The notes beneath the pieces were generated by a model. It had not been told where the DNA came from. It made no database searches and saw nothing but the letters and a program-made list of their open reading frames with translations. Below, piece by piece: positions 46,068 through 54,728 of a stretch of 64,000 nt of DNA. Source of the DNA: Pseudonocardia terrae (GTDB lineage: Bacteria; Actinomycetota; Actinomycetes; Mycobacteriales; Pseudonocardiaceae); NCBI RefSeq assembly GCF_021343995.1, contig NZ_JAJTTE010000005.1:150620-214619 (forward strand), in the 5' to 3' direction. Each line of letters opens with the position of its first letter. Within the stretch, counting starts at the first letter, position 1. Made by a program: the position numbers and the translations under genes.

Positions 46068-46373
46068 CGGGCGACCTCCTGCTCGGCGTCGAGAACCAGG
46101 AACGACCACCCTAGTTGAGAAACGTGACTCCGCACACGGCCTGACCCGCAACTGGCCCAGTCCGATCGGGGAGGGCTACGCCACGATGACGTACAGCCCG
46201 CGAGCGGCGATCGCGACTTCGGGTTCACGCCGGCCGAGCCGGTCCGCGTCGTCCAGGACCTGGGCTCGCCTACGCCGGTACCGGTCCTGCGCCGCGTCGT
46301 GACCCCCACGGCCCTACCAAACGATTGTCTGGGCGGGTACCGTCGTCCCGCGGCGGACCAACGGAGGTACGGC
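46068..46373. other. intergenic region between divergent FDH and acyl-CoA dehydrogenase genes
   Basis: The stretch has the AGGAGG of the FDH gene at its left end and a palindrome with GGAGG of the acyl-CoA dehydrogenase at its right end. A possible minus-strand -10 (TAGGGT near 46110) has no good -35. In between I see no convincing gene; short open stretches lack start signals. Confidence 0.4.
46317..46332. promoter_or_regulatory. CCAAAC-N4-GTCTGG operator-like palindrome
   Basis: CCAAAC-GATT-GTCTGG is an inverted repeat with five of six pairs matching, 42 bases before the acyl-CoA dehydrogenase start. Similar CCAAACGnTTGTTTGG-type sites are common for TetR repressors of fatty-acid genes. 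The TetR gene at 49167 ends this operon and is the likely binder. Confidence 0.5.
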
Positions 46374-47540
46374 GTGGACTTCGAGCTCACCGACCAGCAG
46401 CAGCTCTTCCGGAAGACCGTGAAGGAGTGGGTGGACCGCGAGGCACCCAAGTCCTGGGCCCGGGAGCTGGAGCGCGACGAACACCATTTCCCGCACGCCC
46501 TGTTCGACAAGTTCACGGCGGCGGGCTTCCACGGCATCGGGATCCCCGAGCAGTACGGCGGCCAGGGCGGCGACGTGCTGACCCAGATGATCCTGGCGCG
46601 CGAGCTGGCCCGGTCGCTGGCCGGGCTGACCTGGGTCTGGGGCATCACGTCGTTCGCCGGCGGCAAGTCGGTGGGCCTCTACGGCACGGAGGAGCAGAAG
46701 GCGGCGCACCTGCCGGCGATCGTCGAGGGCCGGGAGAAGTGGGCGATCGGGTTCACCGAGCCCGGCGGCGGCACGGACCTGCTCGGCGGCATGCGGACCC
46801 GCGCGCGCAAGGTCGACGGCGGCTGGGTGGTGAACGGGCAGAAGACCTGGAGCTCGGCCTCGCACGTGGCCGACTACATCCTGCTGCTGGCCCGCACGGC
46901 CGACCACGGCGAGAAGCGGCACCAGGGCGTCTCGCTGTTCATCCTGCCGGCGAAGGCGGAGGGCGTGACGATCCGGGAGATCCCCAAGCTGGGGATGCGT
47001 GCGCTCGGCTCGTGCGACGTCTTCCTCGACGACGTGTTCGTGCCCGACGAGAACCTGCTCGGCGAGCAGGACCGGGCCTGGTACATGCTGCTGCCCACGC
47101 TGAACAACGAGCGGATCATGCTCTCCTCGTTCTGCGTGGGGATCATGGACGGCGTCCTCGAGGACGCGTTGCGGTACATGCAGGAGCGCGAGGCCTTCGG
47201 CGGCCCGATCGGCCGGTTCCAGGCGCTGCAGCACCATGTCGCCAACATCGCGATGTGGCGCGACCAGGCCGAGCTGATGGTCTACCGCGCGGCCTGGCTG
47301 CAGTCTCTGGGGCGCCCGTGCGGGCAGGAGGCGAACATGGCGAAGGTCGTGGCCTCCGAGCTGGCCGGGCAGGCCGCCGACCTGGGCCTGCAGATCCTCG
47401 GCGGCATGGGGTACTCGGCCGAGACGGACATGCAGCGCTACTGGCGCGACGTCCGGCTGTTCCGGATCGGCCCGGTGACGAACGAGATGGCGCGCAACGG
47501 CATCGCCGAGGGCCTCGGCCTGCCGCGGTCCTTCTCGTGA
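46374..47540 (+). CDS. acyl-CoA dehydrogenase
   Basis: 388 residues from GTG 46374, six bases after GGAGG. The fold is complete: VDFELTDQQQLFRKTVKEWV, the flavin-binding GFTEPGGGTDLLGGM and WVVNGQKTWSSASHVADYIL. The C-terminal helices have LQILGGMGYSAETDMQRYWR and DVRLFRIGPVTNEMARN. The catalytic base position (Glu in short-chain enzymes) cannot be fixed by eye; the GPVTNEM segment is near the active-site region. It introduces a double bond next to the thioester with FAD. The CoA ligase gene starts inside its stop codon, so the pair probably acts on the same acid. Confidence 0.93.
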   Translation: MDFELTDQQQLFRKTVKEWVDREAPKSWARELERDEHHFPHALFDKFTAAGFHGIGIPEQYGGQGGDVLTQMILARELARSLAGLTWVWGITSFAGGKSVGLYGTEEQKAAHLPAIVEGREKWAIGFTEPGGGTDLLGGMRTRARKVDGGWVVNGQKTWSSASHVADYILLLARTADHGEKRHQGVSLFILPAKAEGVTIREIPKLGMRALGSCDVFLDDVFVPDENLLGEQDRAWYMLLPTLNNERIMLSSFCVGIMDGVLEDALRYMQEREAFGGPIGRFQALQHHVANIAMWRDQAELMVYRAAWLQSLGRPCGQEANMAKVVASELAGQAADLGLQILGGMGYSAETDMQRYWRDVRLFRIGPVTNEMARNGIAEGLGLPRSFS

Positions 47541-49150
47541 GCGCCCCGTTGACGATTCCGGGCCTCGTGCTGCGCGCGGCCCGCGAGCACCCGGACGCCG
47601 ACGCGTTCGTGTTCCCGGACGTCCGGCAGACCTACCGCGAGCTGCTGGAGTCGGCGAGCGAGGTGGCCCGGGCGCTGCTCGCGCTGGGCGTGGGGCCGGG
47701 CGACGCCGTCGGCACCCTGATGCCCAACGGGCTCGCGTTCGCCCACGCCATGATCGGGACGGCGATGACCGGGGCGCTGTTCGTGCCGGTCAACGCGCGG
47801 CTGGCGCCGCGGGAGATCGCGCACGTGGTCCCCGACTCGGGGATGAAGGTGCTGCTCACGACGGATGCCGTGGACGAGCACGTGGACTACGTGGCGCGGC
47901 TGCACCAGGCCCTTCCCGAGCTGGCCGCGGCCGAGCCGGGTGCGACGCCGGCGCTCGCCGGTGCGCCCGGGCTGCGGGCCGCCGTCGTGATGGGCAGCCG
48001 GGAGGCGCCCGGCTTCCGCACCCGCGAGGACTTCCTGGCGGCCGGGACCGGGGACGCGCTCGCCGCCGCGGAGGCCGTCGGACCCGACCAGCCGTACATC
48101 ATGATGTACACGTCCGGGACCACGGCGGAGCCGAAGGGCTGCCCGCTCACGCACCGCTCCGTCGTCGGGCTGGGGCGGGCGGTGGGGGAGGAGGCGTTCG
48201 GCCTCACCGCCGCCGACCGGATGTGGAACCCGCTGCCGATGTTCCACGTCAGCGCGCAGGCGCCGATGGTCGGCGTGCTCAACGCCGGTGCGGCCTGGCT
48301 GTCCATGACCCACTTCGAGGTGGACGCCGCCATGGAGCAGATCGAGCGCGAGCGCGCCACGATCCTCTACCCGGCCTATCCGACGCTGACGAGCCCGCTG
48401 CTGAACCACCCGTCCTACGGCCCGGACACCTTCCGGCGCGTGCGCGCGATGCTCACCGTCGGCCCGCCGGAGCTGCTGCGCTCGTTCCAGGAACGGTTGC
48501 CGCACACCGCCCACGTGAGCTGCTACGGCTCCACCGAGACCGGCGGCGTCGCGATCATGGGCAGGCTCGACGACCCGCTGGAAGCCCGGCTGACCTCCGG
48601 CAAGCCCTTCACCGGTGTCGAGGCGCAGGTGCGGGACCCGCTGACCGGCGCCCCGCTGCCGGCGGACGAGACCGGTCCGCTGTGGATCCGGGGGTTCAAC
48701 CTCTTCCAGGGCTACCGCAACGACCCCGCGAAGACGGCGGCCGGCTTCGACGCCGAAGGGTGGTTCCACACCGGCGATCTCGCCTCGATCGACGCCGCCG
48801 GCAACCTGACCTTCCGCGGCCGCACCAAGGACATGCTCAAGGTCGGCGGCGAGAGCGTCGGCTGCCTGGAGGTCGAGGCCTACCTGGGCGCCCATCCGGA
48901 CGTGCAGACGGCCGTGGTCGTCGGCGTGCCGGACCCGAAGTACGGCGAGGTGCCGGCCGCGTTCGTCGAGCTGCGCCCCCGGGCCACCCTGACCGAGGAC
49001 GACGTGACGGCGTACTGCCGGGCGGGGCTGGCGAAGTACAAGGTGCCGCGGTACGTGCGGTTCACCGACGACTGGCCGATGTCCGCGACCAAGATCCAGA
49101 AGTTCCGGCTGCGCGACCGGCTGCTCGCCGAGCTGTCGGCCGGGGTGTGA
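47537..49150 (+). CDS. acyl-CoA synthetase (AMP-forming)
   Basis: 537 residues from GTG 47537, overlapping the dehydrogenase stop (GTGA). The motifs are IMMYTSGTTAEPKGCPLTHR, CYGSTETGGVAIMG, GWFHTGDLASIDAAGNLTF and GRTKDMLKVGGESVGCLEVE. The A10 lysine segment SATKIQKFRLRDRLLAELS is near the end. It makes the acyl-CoA for the preceding dehydrogenase. The chain length or ring type of the substrate is not evident. A TetR gene follows 16 bases downstream in the same direction. Confidence 0.92.
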   Translation: MSAPLTIPGLVLRAAREHPDADAFVFPDVRQTYRELLESASEVARALLALGVGPGDAVGTLMPNGLAFAHAMIGTAMTGALFVPVNARLAPREIAHVVPDSGMKVLLTTDAVDEHVDYVARLHQALPELAAAEPGATPALAGAPGLRAAVVMGSREAPGFRTREDFLAAGTGDALAAAEAVGPDQPYIMMYTSGTTAEPKGCPLTHRSVVGLGRAVGEEAFGLTAADRMWNPLPMFHVSAQAPMVGVLNAGAAWLSMTHFEVDAAMEQIERERATILYPAYPTLTSPLLNHPSYGPDTFRRVRAMLTVGPPELLRSFQERLPHTAHVSCYGSTETGGVAIMGRLDDPLEARLTSGKPFTGVEAQVRDPLTGAPLPADETGPLWIRGFNLFQGYRNDPAKTAAGFDAEGWFHTGDLASIDAAGNLTFRGRTKDMLKVGGESVGCLEVEAYLGAHPDVQTAVVVGVPDPKYGEVPAAFVELRPRATLTEDDVTAYCRAGLAKYKVPRYVRFTDDWPMSATKIQKFRLRDRLLAELSAGV

Positions 49151-49166
49151 GTGGAGCGCCGGACCG

Positions 49167-49823
49167 GTGGTGAACAGGAGGAGGGCGGCGCGGACGGACA
49201 CCGCGCCGCCCTTCCGCGCCGACGACGGCCGTTGGCAGGAGCTGCTGGACATCGCGGCCCGGATCTTCGCCCGCAAGGGCTACCGGTCGACGACCCTGCA
49301 GGACATCGCCGACGAGTTCGGGGTGCTGAAGGGCAGTCTGTACCACTACATCCGCAGCAAGGACGAGCTGCTGTTCGAGGTCGTCCGGACCGTGTACGCG
49401 GGCGGTCTGGAGAACCTGCGGGAGCTGGCCGAGGCCGAGCTCGACCCCGTCGAACGGCTGCGGGCCGTGATCCGCGGTCACGTCCGGTACCTGATCGACA
49501 ACCTGGTGGAGACGACCGTGCTCCTGCACGAGTTCGACCAGCTCTCCGCCGAGAACCGCGCGCGGTTGCCGATCCGCGACTACCAGGAGGTGGTCGCCGG
49601 CCTCGTCGCCGACGCGCAGGCCGACCCGCGGGTCAAGCCGGACCTGGACCCGCAGCTCACGGCCCTCGCGGTCCTGGGGGCCGCGAACTGGGTGTACCGC
49701 TGGTACCGGCCCGACGGGCGACGTTCGCCGGACCAGATCGGCGCGGCCTACGCTGATCTGCTGGTCGACGGGATGCTGACGAGGACGGGTGCGCCGCTCG
49801 ACCGGCGCCCGCGTGCCCTCTAG
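49167..49823 (+). CDS. TetR-family regulator (KstR2-like)
   Basis: 218 residues from GTG 49167 (a second GTG follows directly). The helix-turn-helix is FARKGYRSTTLQDIADEFGV followed by LKGSLYHYIRSKDELL, close to KstR2-type repressors. The C-terminal domain reads LHEFDQLSAENRARLPIRDY and WVYRWYRPDGRRSPDQIG, typical of TetR_C_33-like acyl-CoA-sensing domains. It closes the dehydrogenase/ligase operon and probably represses it through the palindrome at 46317 (inference). Confidence 0.9.
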   Translation: MVNRRRAARTDTAPPFRADDGRWQELLDIAARIFARKGYRSTTLQDIADEFGVLKGSLYHYIRSKDELLFEVVRTVYAGGLENLRELAEAELDPVERLRAVIRGHVRYLIDNLVETTVLLHEFDQLSAENRARLPIRDYQEVVAGLVADAQADPRVKPDLDPQLTALAVLGAANWVYRWYRPDGRRSPDQIGAAYADLLVDGMLTRTGAPLDRRPRAL

Positions 49824-49834
49824 CGTCCGGAACC

Positions 49835-50404
49835 ATGCCGATGGACGCCGTCCACCGCCGGTTGTGCCGCTCCGCGGGCTGGGCGGAGCGGATGCACGGC
49901 CAGGTCATGCCGTGGGCGCTCGACGGCGTCGACCTCACCGGCGACGTGCTGGAGATCGGTCCGGGATACGGGGTGACGACCCGCTGGCTGGCCGAGCGGG
50001 CCGGCGGCCTCACCGCCGTCGAGGTCGACCCGGCCCTCGCCGCCGACCTGCGACGGGATCTCGCCGGCCGGGTCGAGATCAGGACCGGCGACGGGGCGGA
50101 CCTGCCGTTCCCGACCGGGAGCGTCGACGTCGTCGTCTGCTTCACGATGCTGCACCACGTGCCTTCGGCCGACCGGCAGGACCGGCTGTTCGCCGAGGCC
50201 GCGCGGGTGCTGCGGCCCGGCGGGACGTTCGCCGGCTCGGACAGCCGGGTCTCGCTCCGGTTCCGGCTGCTGCACGTCCGCGACACGATGGTGCCGGTCG
50301 ACCCGGCGACCCTGCCCGAGCGGCTTCGCGCGGCGGGGTTCGCCGACGCGGAGACGAGCCTGGGCGCACGGTCCTTCCGGTTCCGCGCGACCACGCCCGG
50401 GTAG
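49835..50404 (+). CDS. small class I SAM-dependent methyltransferase
   Basis: 189 residues with a normal Rossmann core: motif I VLEIGPGYGVTTRWLAER near residue 38, the acidic strand-2 end VEVDPALAADL, then TGDGADLPFPTGSVDVVVCF and ARVLRPGGTFAGSD. There is no substrate-recognition extension that would point to a target. It follows the TetR gene by 11 bases and is convergent with the sugar-isomerase gene, whose stop lies 13 bases away. The function is unknown beyond methyl transfer. Confidence 0.85.
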   Translation: MPMDAVHRRLCRSAGWAERMHGQVMPWALDGVDLTGDVLEIGPGYGVTTRWLAERAGGLTAVEVDPALAADLRRDLAGRVEIRTGDGADLPFPTGSVDVVVCFTMLHHVPSADRQDRLFAEAARVLRPGGTFAGSDSRVSLRFRLLHVRDTMVPVDPATLPERLRAAGFADAETSLGARSFRFRATTPG

Positions 50405-50417
50405 GTCCCGCGCCGGG

Positions 50418-51416
50418 TCAGAGCCCGCCGGCGGCGGCGTGCAGGTTCTTGGCCGCCAGGGCGAGGCCCTCGGTCTGGGAGTAGGCGGCGTCCTCGTGCT
50501 CGATGTTGACCGCCATGTCGGGGTCGATCTCGGCGAGGGCGCGGAGGAACTCGGTCCAGTAGGCGGTGTCGTGCCCGAGGCCGACGGCGACGAACTTCCA
50601 CGCCGGGTTCTCCGGCCAGGCGTTGCACCAGAAGCCGTAGCCGGTGGGGACCTTGTTCTCCCCGTCGGCAGGGACGCGGGTGAAGGAGGTGTCGAGCACG
50701 CCGCGGATGTCGACGCCGGGCTGGAGTGCGGCGTCCTTGGCGGCGGCGTGGAACACCAGCGGGCCGAGCCAGCGGATGCAGGCGACGACGTCCATGCCCT
50801 GCCACATCAGGTGTGAGGGGTCCATCTCGGCGCCGACGTTCGTGGCGCCGATGTCGTCGACGAGCTTCTTGAGCGTGACGGGGGAGAAGACCAGGTTGTG
50901 CGGGTGCATCTCGATGGCGACCCGGACGTCGTTCTCCCGGGCCAGCGCGTCGATCTCGGTCCAGAACTCGCGGGCGACGCCCCACTGGTAGTCGAGCACG
51001 TCCATGTAGACGCCGTCCCAGGGGTTGACGACCCAGGAGGGGTACTTGGCGTCGGGGTCCGAGCCGGGGGTGCCGGACATCGTCACGACGTGCTTGACGC
51101 CGAGCAGGCCGGCCAGCTTGATGGTCCGGCGCAGGTCGTCGGCGTGCTTGGGGCCGACGCCCGGGAGCGGGTTGAGCGGGTTGCCGTTGCAGTTGAGCCC
51201 GGTCAGCTCCAGGCCGCGCTCGGCGAAGGTCGCGAGGTAGTCCTCGCGGGCCTTCGCGGAGGTGAGCAGCTGGTCGACGTGGCAGTGCGGGGCCGGGATG
51301 AAGCCGCCGGTGTTGACCTCGACCGAGGTCAGCCCGTTGGCGGCCAGGACGTGGAGGGCCTCGGTGAGGGTGTGGTCGTGCAGGCAGGCGGTGTAGGCGC
51401 CGAGCTTGAGGGCCAT
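50418..51416 (-). CDS. sugar phosphate isomerase/epimerase-family TIM-barrel protein
   Basis: 332 residues from ATG 51416 with GAAGGA upstream. It is an AP-endonuclease-2-like (xylose isomerase-like) barrel. LGAYTACLHDHTLTEAL and LTSVEVNTGGF are at the start. The metal-binding acidic and histidine positions are in VRVAIEMHPHN, VGAEMDPSHLMWQ and FHAAAKDAAL, with NIEHEDAAYSQTEGL near the end. Family members isomerise or epimerise sugars, inositol or keto-sugar intermediates. It is in an operon behind a Gfo/Idh/MocA dehydrogenase (gap 23 bases) and divergent from a LacI regulator, a standard polyol or sugar catabolic set. Confidence 0.9.
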   Translation of the reverse strand: MALKLGAYTACLHDHTLTEALHVLAANGLTSVEVNTGGFIPAPHCHVDQLLTSAKAREDYLATFAERGLELTGLNCNGNPLNPLPGVGPKHADDLRRTIKLAGLLGVKHVVTMSGTPGSDPDAKYPSWVVNPWDGVYMDVLDYQWGVAREFWTEIDALARENDVRVAIEMHPHNLVFSPVTLKKLVDDIGATNVGAEMDPSHLMWQGMDVVACIRWLGPLVFHAAAKDAALQPGVDIRGVLDTSFTRVPADGENKVPTGYGFWCNAWPENPAWKFVAVGLGHDTAYWTEFLRALAEIDPDMAVNIEHEDAAYSQTEGLALAAKNLHAAAGGL

Positions 51417-51439
51417 GATCGTTCCTTCTGCGAGAGGGG

Positions 51440-52648
51440 TCAGACGGAGGGGACGGCGGGGACGTCGACGGCGGCGCCGCCGGCCGCGGCGGAGCGCACG
51501 ACGGCTTGGATGATCTCCATCGTGCGCAGAGCGTCGGCGAAGGTCGCGCACGGCGGGAGCGGGTCGGCCACACCCGCGACCTGGTCGAGGAACGCGCGCG
51601 CCTGGTAGGTGAAGTTCTCGCTGTTGCCGCCGCCGACGCCGGGGGCCTCCATCGGCATGCCGCCCGTGAAGTAGGGCAGCTGAGGACCGGCGATGATCTG
51701 CCGGGCGCCCCGGGTGCGGGCCTCGGGCTGGGCGTCGTCGAACAGGTACTCCGCGGGACGGTTCTGGTCGAACGCGGCGCGCCCGGCCACGCCGAGGACG
51801 TCGAACGCGAGGCCGTTGGGCAGGCCGAAGGCGGTGCGGGACACGGAGAAGGTGCCGACCAGGCCGGAGGCGAAGCGGGCGGTGAAGGTCGCGGAGTCCT
51901 CGTTCTCGACCTCGCCGAGCTCGTCGGAGACCGGGGCGGCGTTGTGCCCGACGACCGCGCCCAGCGGGAGCGGCCGCTTGCCGATCTGGGTGGACAGCGC
52001 CGCCCCGGCGACCGAGACGATCGGGCCGGCGACGTACTCGGCGGTGTCGATCACGTGCGAGCCGATGTCGCCGAGCGCGCCGGACCCCTGGGGCCCCTTG
52101 AACCGCCAGCTCAGCGGGCCGTGGGGGTCGGTGGCGTAGTCGCACCAGTAGCGGCCCTGGAAGACCGACAACGCGCCCAGCTCGCCGCGCCGGGCGTGGT
52201 CACGGATCGCGGCGATGGAGGGGTTGCGGCGGAAGGTGTAGCCGACGGCGGTGACCAGGTCGGTCGAGCGCTCCAGCGCGACCATCGCGTGGGCGTCGTC
52301 GAGCGAACCGGCGAGGGGCTTCTCGCACAGCACGTGCTTGCCCGCGGCGACCAGCGCCTCGGCGATCGGGCGGTGCAGGGCGTTGCCCACCACGATGCTC
52401 ACGGCGTCGATCGAGGGGTCCTCGGCGACCTGCTCCCACGAGGAGTACGCCCGCTCGTAGCCGTAGCGACGGGCGGCGTCCTCGCCGAGCTCGACGTTGG
52501 CGTCGGCGATCGCGGCGAGCCGGATCTCCGGGAGACCCGGCCCGAAGACGGTGCCGGCGTTGCGGTACGCCGCGGCGTGGCTGCGGCCGGCCATGCCGGC
52601 GCCGATCACGGCGACCGCGAGGGGCCGGCCGGTACGGGTCTGGGACAT
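51440..52648 (-). CDS. Gfo/Idh/MocA-family oxidoreductase
   Basis: 402 residues from ATG 52648 after GAAAGGG. The Rossmann motif is AVIGAGMAGRSHAAAYR near residue 13. The catalytic lysine motif is HVLCEKPLAGSLDDA and the substrate-binding region has GDIGSHVIDTAEYVAGP. These enzymes oxidise or reduce sugars and polyols (inositol, glucose-fructose) with NAD(P). It is the first gene of the operon controlled by two perfect palindromes in front of it, and the partner isomerase/epimerase is encoded downstream. Confidence 0.92.
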   Translation of the reverse strand: MSQTRTGRPLAVAVIGAGMAGRSHAAAYRNAGTVFGPGLPEIRLAAIADANVELGEDAARRYGYERAYSSWEQVAEDPSIDAVSIVVGNALHRPIAEALVAAGKHVLCEKPLAGSLDDAHAMVALERSTDLVTAVGYTFRRNPSIAAIRDHARRGELGALSVFQGRYWCDYATDPHGPLSWRFKGPQGSGALGDIGSHVIDTAEYVAGPIVSVAGAALSTQIGKRPLPLGAVVGHNAAPVSDELGEVENEDSATFTARFASGLVGTFSVSRTAFGLPNGLAFDVLGVAGRAAFDQNRPAEYLFDDAQPEARTRGARQIIAGPQLPYFTGGMPMEAPGVGGGNSENFTYQARAFLDQVAGVADPLPPCATFADALRTMEIIQAVVRSAAAGGAAVDVPAVPSV

Positions 52649-52683
52649 CGTCGTGCCCTTTCGGAGAGAAGCGGAGGATCGAT

Positions 52684-52697
52684 CCGGAACGTTCCGG
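52684..52697. promoter_or_regulatory. LacI-type operator 1
   Basis: CCGGAACGTTCCGG is a perfect 14-base palindrome 36 bases upstream of the Gfo/Idh/MocA start. It has the central CG that LacI-family proteins prefer and is identical to the second copy 44 bases away. Confidence 0.8.
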
Positions 52698-52727
52698 CTC
52701 CAGGTCGAGGACGAGCGTCGGAGCCAG

Positions 52728-52741
52728 CCGGAACGTTCCGG
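52728..52741. promoter_or_regulatory. LacI-type operator 2
   Basis: A second identical copy of CCGGAACGTTCCGG, spaced 44 bases from the first (about four helical turns). This would allow two repressor dimers on the same DNA face or a small loop, controlling both divergent units. Confidence 0.8.
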
Positions 52742-52825
52742 TAAAGTGGTGGAACGCTAACGAGGGGCTCGCTAGCATGTCAAGACAAAGTCGGGCCGGG
52801 ATCGCTCCGGGACGGGAGGCGCAGG

Positions 52826-53839
52826 GTGGCGGCGAGGGCCGGGCAGGCCGGGCGGGTGACCATCGTGGACGTCGCCCGCGCCGCGGGCACCTCCGTGTCC
52901 TCGGCGTCCGTCGCGCTCCGCGGCGAGCCGGGCGTCTCCGAGGAGACCCGGCGCCGGATCCTGAGCACCGCCGACCGGCTCGGGTACCGCCCCGACCAGC
53001 GCGCCCGGATGCTGCGCGAGCAGCACTCGCGGCTGCTCGGCGTCACGTACACGGTGTCGCAGGCCTTCCACGCCGAGGTCGTCGAGCACCTCTACCGGGC
53101 CGTCGCCGACAGCGGCTACGACCTCGTGCTCTCCGCAACGACCCGCGATCGCGGCGAGCTCGAGGCAATCGAGCGTCTGGTGCAGGACCGCTGCGCCTCG
53201 CTGGTGCTGGTCAGCCCGGAGATGGGTAGCCACGACCTCGCCACGGTCAGCCGGAGGGTCCCGACGGTGCTGGTGGGTTCGGAGCTGCACGCCGAGTCCG
53301 TCGACTCCGTGCGCGCCGACGACCGCCGCGGCGTCGCGCTGGCCGTCGAGCACCTGGTGGCGGCGGGGCACCGGGACATCCACTACGTCGACGGCGGCCG
53401 GGCGATCATGAGCGAGACTCGGCGGGAGGGCTATCTCGAGGCGATGGCGGCGCACGGACTGGTTGCCCGCGCCCGTGTCGTCGAGGGGCACGCCGACGAG
53501 GAGTCCGGCGTCGCCGCGGCCACCGCGCTGCTGGCCGCCCCCGACCGCCCGACGGCCGTGCTGGCGCACAACGACATGACCGCCTTCGGTCTCCTGCTGA
53601 CGCTGCGGATGCGCGGTGTCGACGTGCCGGGCGAGCTGTCGGTCGTCGGCTACGACGACACCCGCCTCGCCTCGCTGCGCAACGTCGAGCTGACGTCGGT
53701 CAGCCAGGACCCGGCCGCCCTGGCCGCCGCGGCCGTCCGCTGCGCGATCGCGCGGGCGGAGGGACGGGAGAGGCCGGCGGGGGAGTACGTCACCCCGCCG
53801 CGGCTGGTCACGCGCGGGAGCTCGGGCCGGGTCGCATGA
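52826..53839 (+). CDS. LacI-family transcriptional regulator
   Basis: 337 residues from GTG 52826, six bases after GGGAGG. The N-terminal DNA-binding domain is VTIVDVARAAGTSVSSASVA, followed by the hinge helix region YRPDQRARMLRE. The effector domain resembles periplasmic sugar-binding proteins: LLGVTYTVSQAFHAEVVEHL, VRADDRRGVALAVEHLVAAG, PTAVLAHNDMTAFGLL and LSVVGYDDTRLASL. It is divergent from the sugar/polyol genes, with two perfect operators between them. It most likely represses them until their sugar substrate binds. Confidence 0.93.
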   Translation: MAARAGQAGRVTIVDVARAAGTSVSSASVALRGEPGVSEETRRRILSTADRLGYRPDQRARMLREQHSRLLGVTYTVSQAFHAEVVEHLYRAVADSGYDLVLSATTRDRGELEAIERLVQDRCASLVLVSPEMGSHDLATVSRRVPTVLVGSELHAESVDSVRADDRRGVALAVEHLVAAGHRDIHYVDGGRAIMSETRREGYLEAMAAHGLVARARVVEGHADEESGVAAATALLAAPDRPTAVLAHNDMTAFGLLLTLRMRGVDVPGELSVVGYDDTRLASLRNVELTSVSQDPAALAAAAVRCAIARAEGRERPAGEYVTPPRLVTRGSSGRVA

Positions 53840-53935
53840 CGCCGGCGCCGTCGTCGGCCGCGCCGTCGCGCAGTGAGATGCTCAGGCCTGGGTCGGTCGG
53901 CGGCCGCCGGCCGGCGTGGCGCTGAGGAGGACGTG

Positions 53936-54670
53936 ATGGAGCTGCTGGCAGGGCGGGCCGCCGTCGTCACCGGTGGGGCGGCCGGGATCGGGCTGGCGAT
54001 CGCCCGCACCTTCGCCGCGAACGGTGCGTCGGTCGTGATCGGGGACCGGGACGGCGAGGCCGCCGAGACCGCCGCGAAGGAGCTGGGTGATCGCGTCACC
54101 GGCGTGGCGTGCGACGTGCTGGTGCCCGAGGACGTCGACGCGCTGGTCCGGACCTGTGTCGACCGGCACGGGTCGCTCGACGTGATGGTCAACAACGCCG
54201 GCATCCTCCGGGACGCCACGCTGCGCCGGATGACGCTCGAGGACTTCGAGGCCGTCGTCGACGTCCACCTGCGGGGCTGTTGGCTCGGCGTCCGGGCGGC
54301 GTCGCTGGTCATGCGCGAGCAGGGCCGCGGGGCGATGATCAACATGTCCTCGATCTCGGGCAAGGTCGGGATGATGGGCCAGACGAACTACAGCGCCGCC
54401 AAGGCGGGGATCGTCGGGCTGACCAAGGCCGCCGCCAAGGAGCTGGGCCACCTGGGGATCCGGGTCAACGCGATCCAGCCGGGCATCATCGCCACCGCGA
54501 TGACCGCGGACCTGCGCGAGGACATCCTCGAGGCGAAGCGGGCGGAGGTGCCGCTGGGCCGGATCGGCGACCCGGACGAGGTCGCGAACGTCGCGCTCTT
54601 CCTGGCCTCCGACCTGTCCAGCTACATGACCGGCACGGTGCTCGAGGTGACGGGCGGGCGGCACATCTGA
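53936..54670 (+). CDS. SDR-family oxidoreductase (FabG-like)
   Basis: 244 residues from ATG 53936, five bases after GAGGAGG. All canonical elements are present: cofactor motif [10 protein letters not shown] near residue 13, [16 protein letters not shown], catalytic serine in [15 protein letters not shown] at about residue 152, and [12 protein letters not shown]. The VTGGRHI end is typical of 3-ketoacyl-ACP or 3-hydroxyacyl-CoA type enzymes. It lies alone between the LacI gene and the convergent LAL regulator. The substrate is not evident. Confidence 0.9.
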   Translation: MELLAGRAAVVTGGAAGIGLAIARTFAANGASVVIGDRDGEAAETAAKELGDRVTGVACDVLVPEDVDALVRTCVDRHGSLDVMVNNAGILRDATLRRMTLEDFEAVVDVHLRGCWLGVRAASLVMREQGRGAMINMSSISGKVGMMGQTNYSAAKAGIVGLTKAAAKELGHLGIRVNAIQPGIIATAMTADLREDILEAKRAEVPLGRIGDPDEVANVALFLASDLSSYMTGTVLEVTGGRHI

Positions 54671-54680
54671 CCCCCGGGGC

Positions 54681-54709
54681 GGCGTGGCTCCGGATCGCCG
54701 AGCCCCGCC
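54681..54709. terminator. hairpin between convergent SDR and LAL genes
   Basis: GGCGTGGCTC and GAGCCCCGCC can form a 10-base stem with one mismatch around a 9-base loop, between the two convergent stops. It lacks a T-tract but is well placed as a bidirectional terminator. Confidence 0.4.
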
Positions 54710-54728
54710 GACCGTGATCACTGCGCTC

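Noticed and set aside
45825..46151. Separate 108-codon gene ending at the TGA of the formate dehydrogenase
   Set aside because: It is in the same frame as the downstream part and ends at the Sec position; it is the N-terminal part of the selenoprotein.
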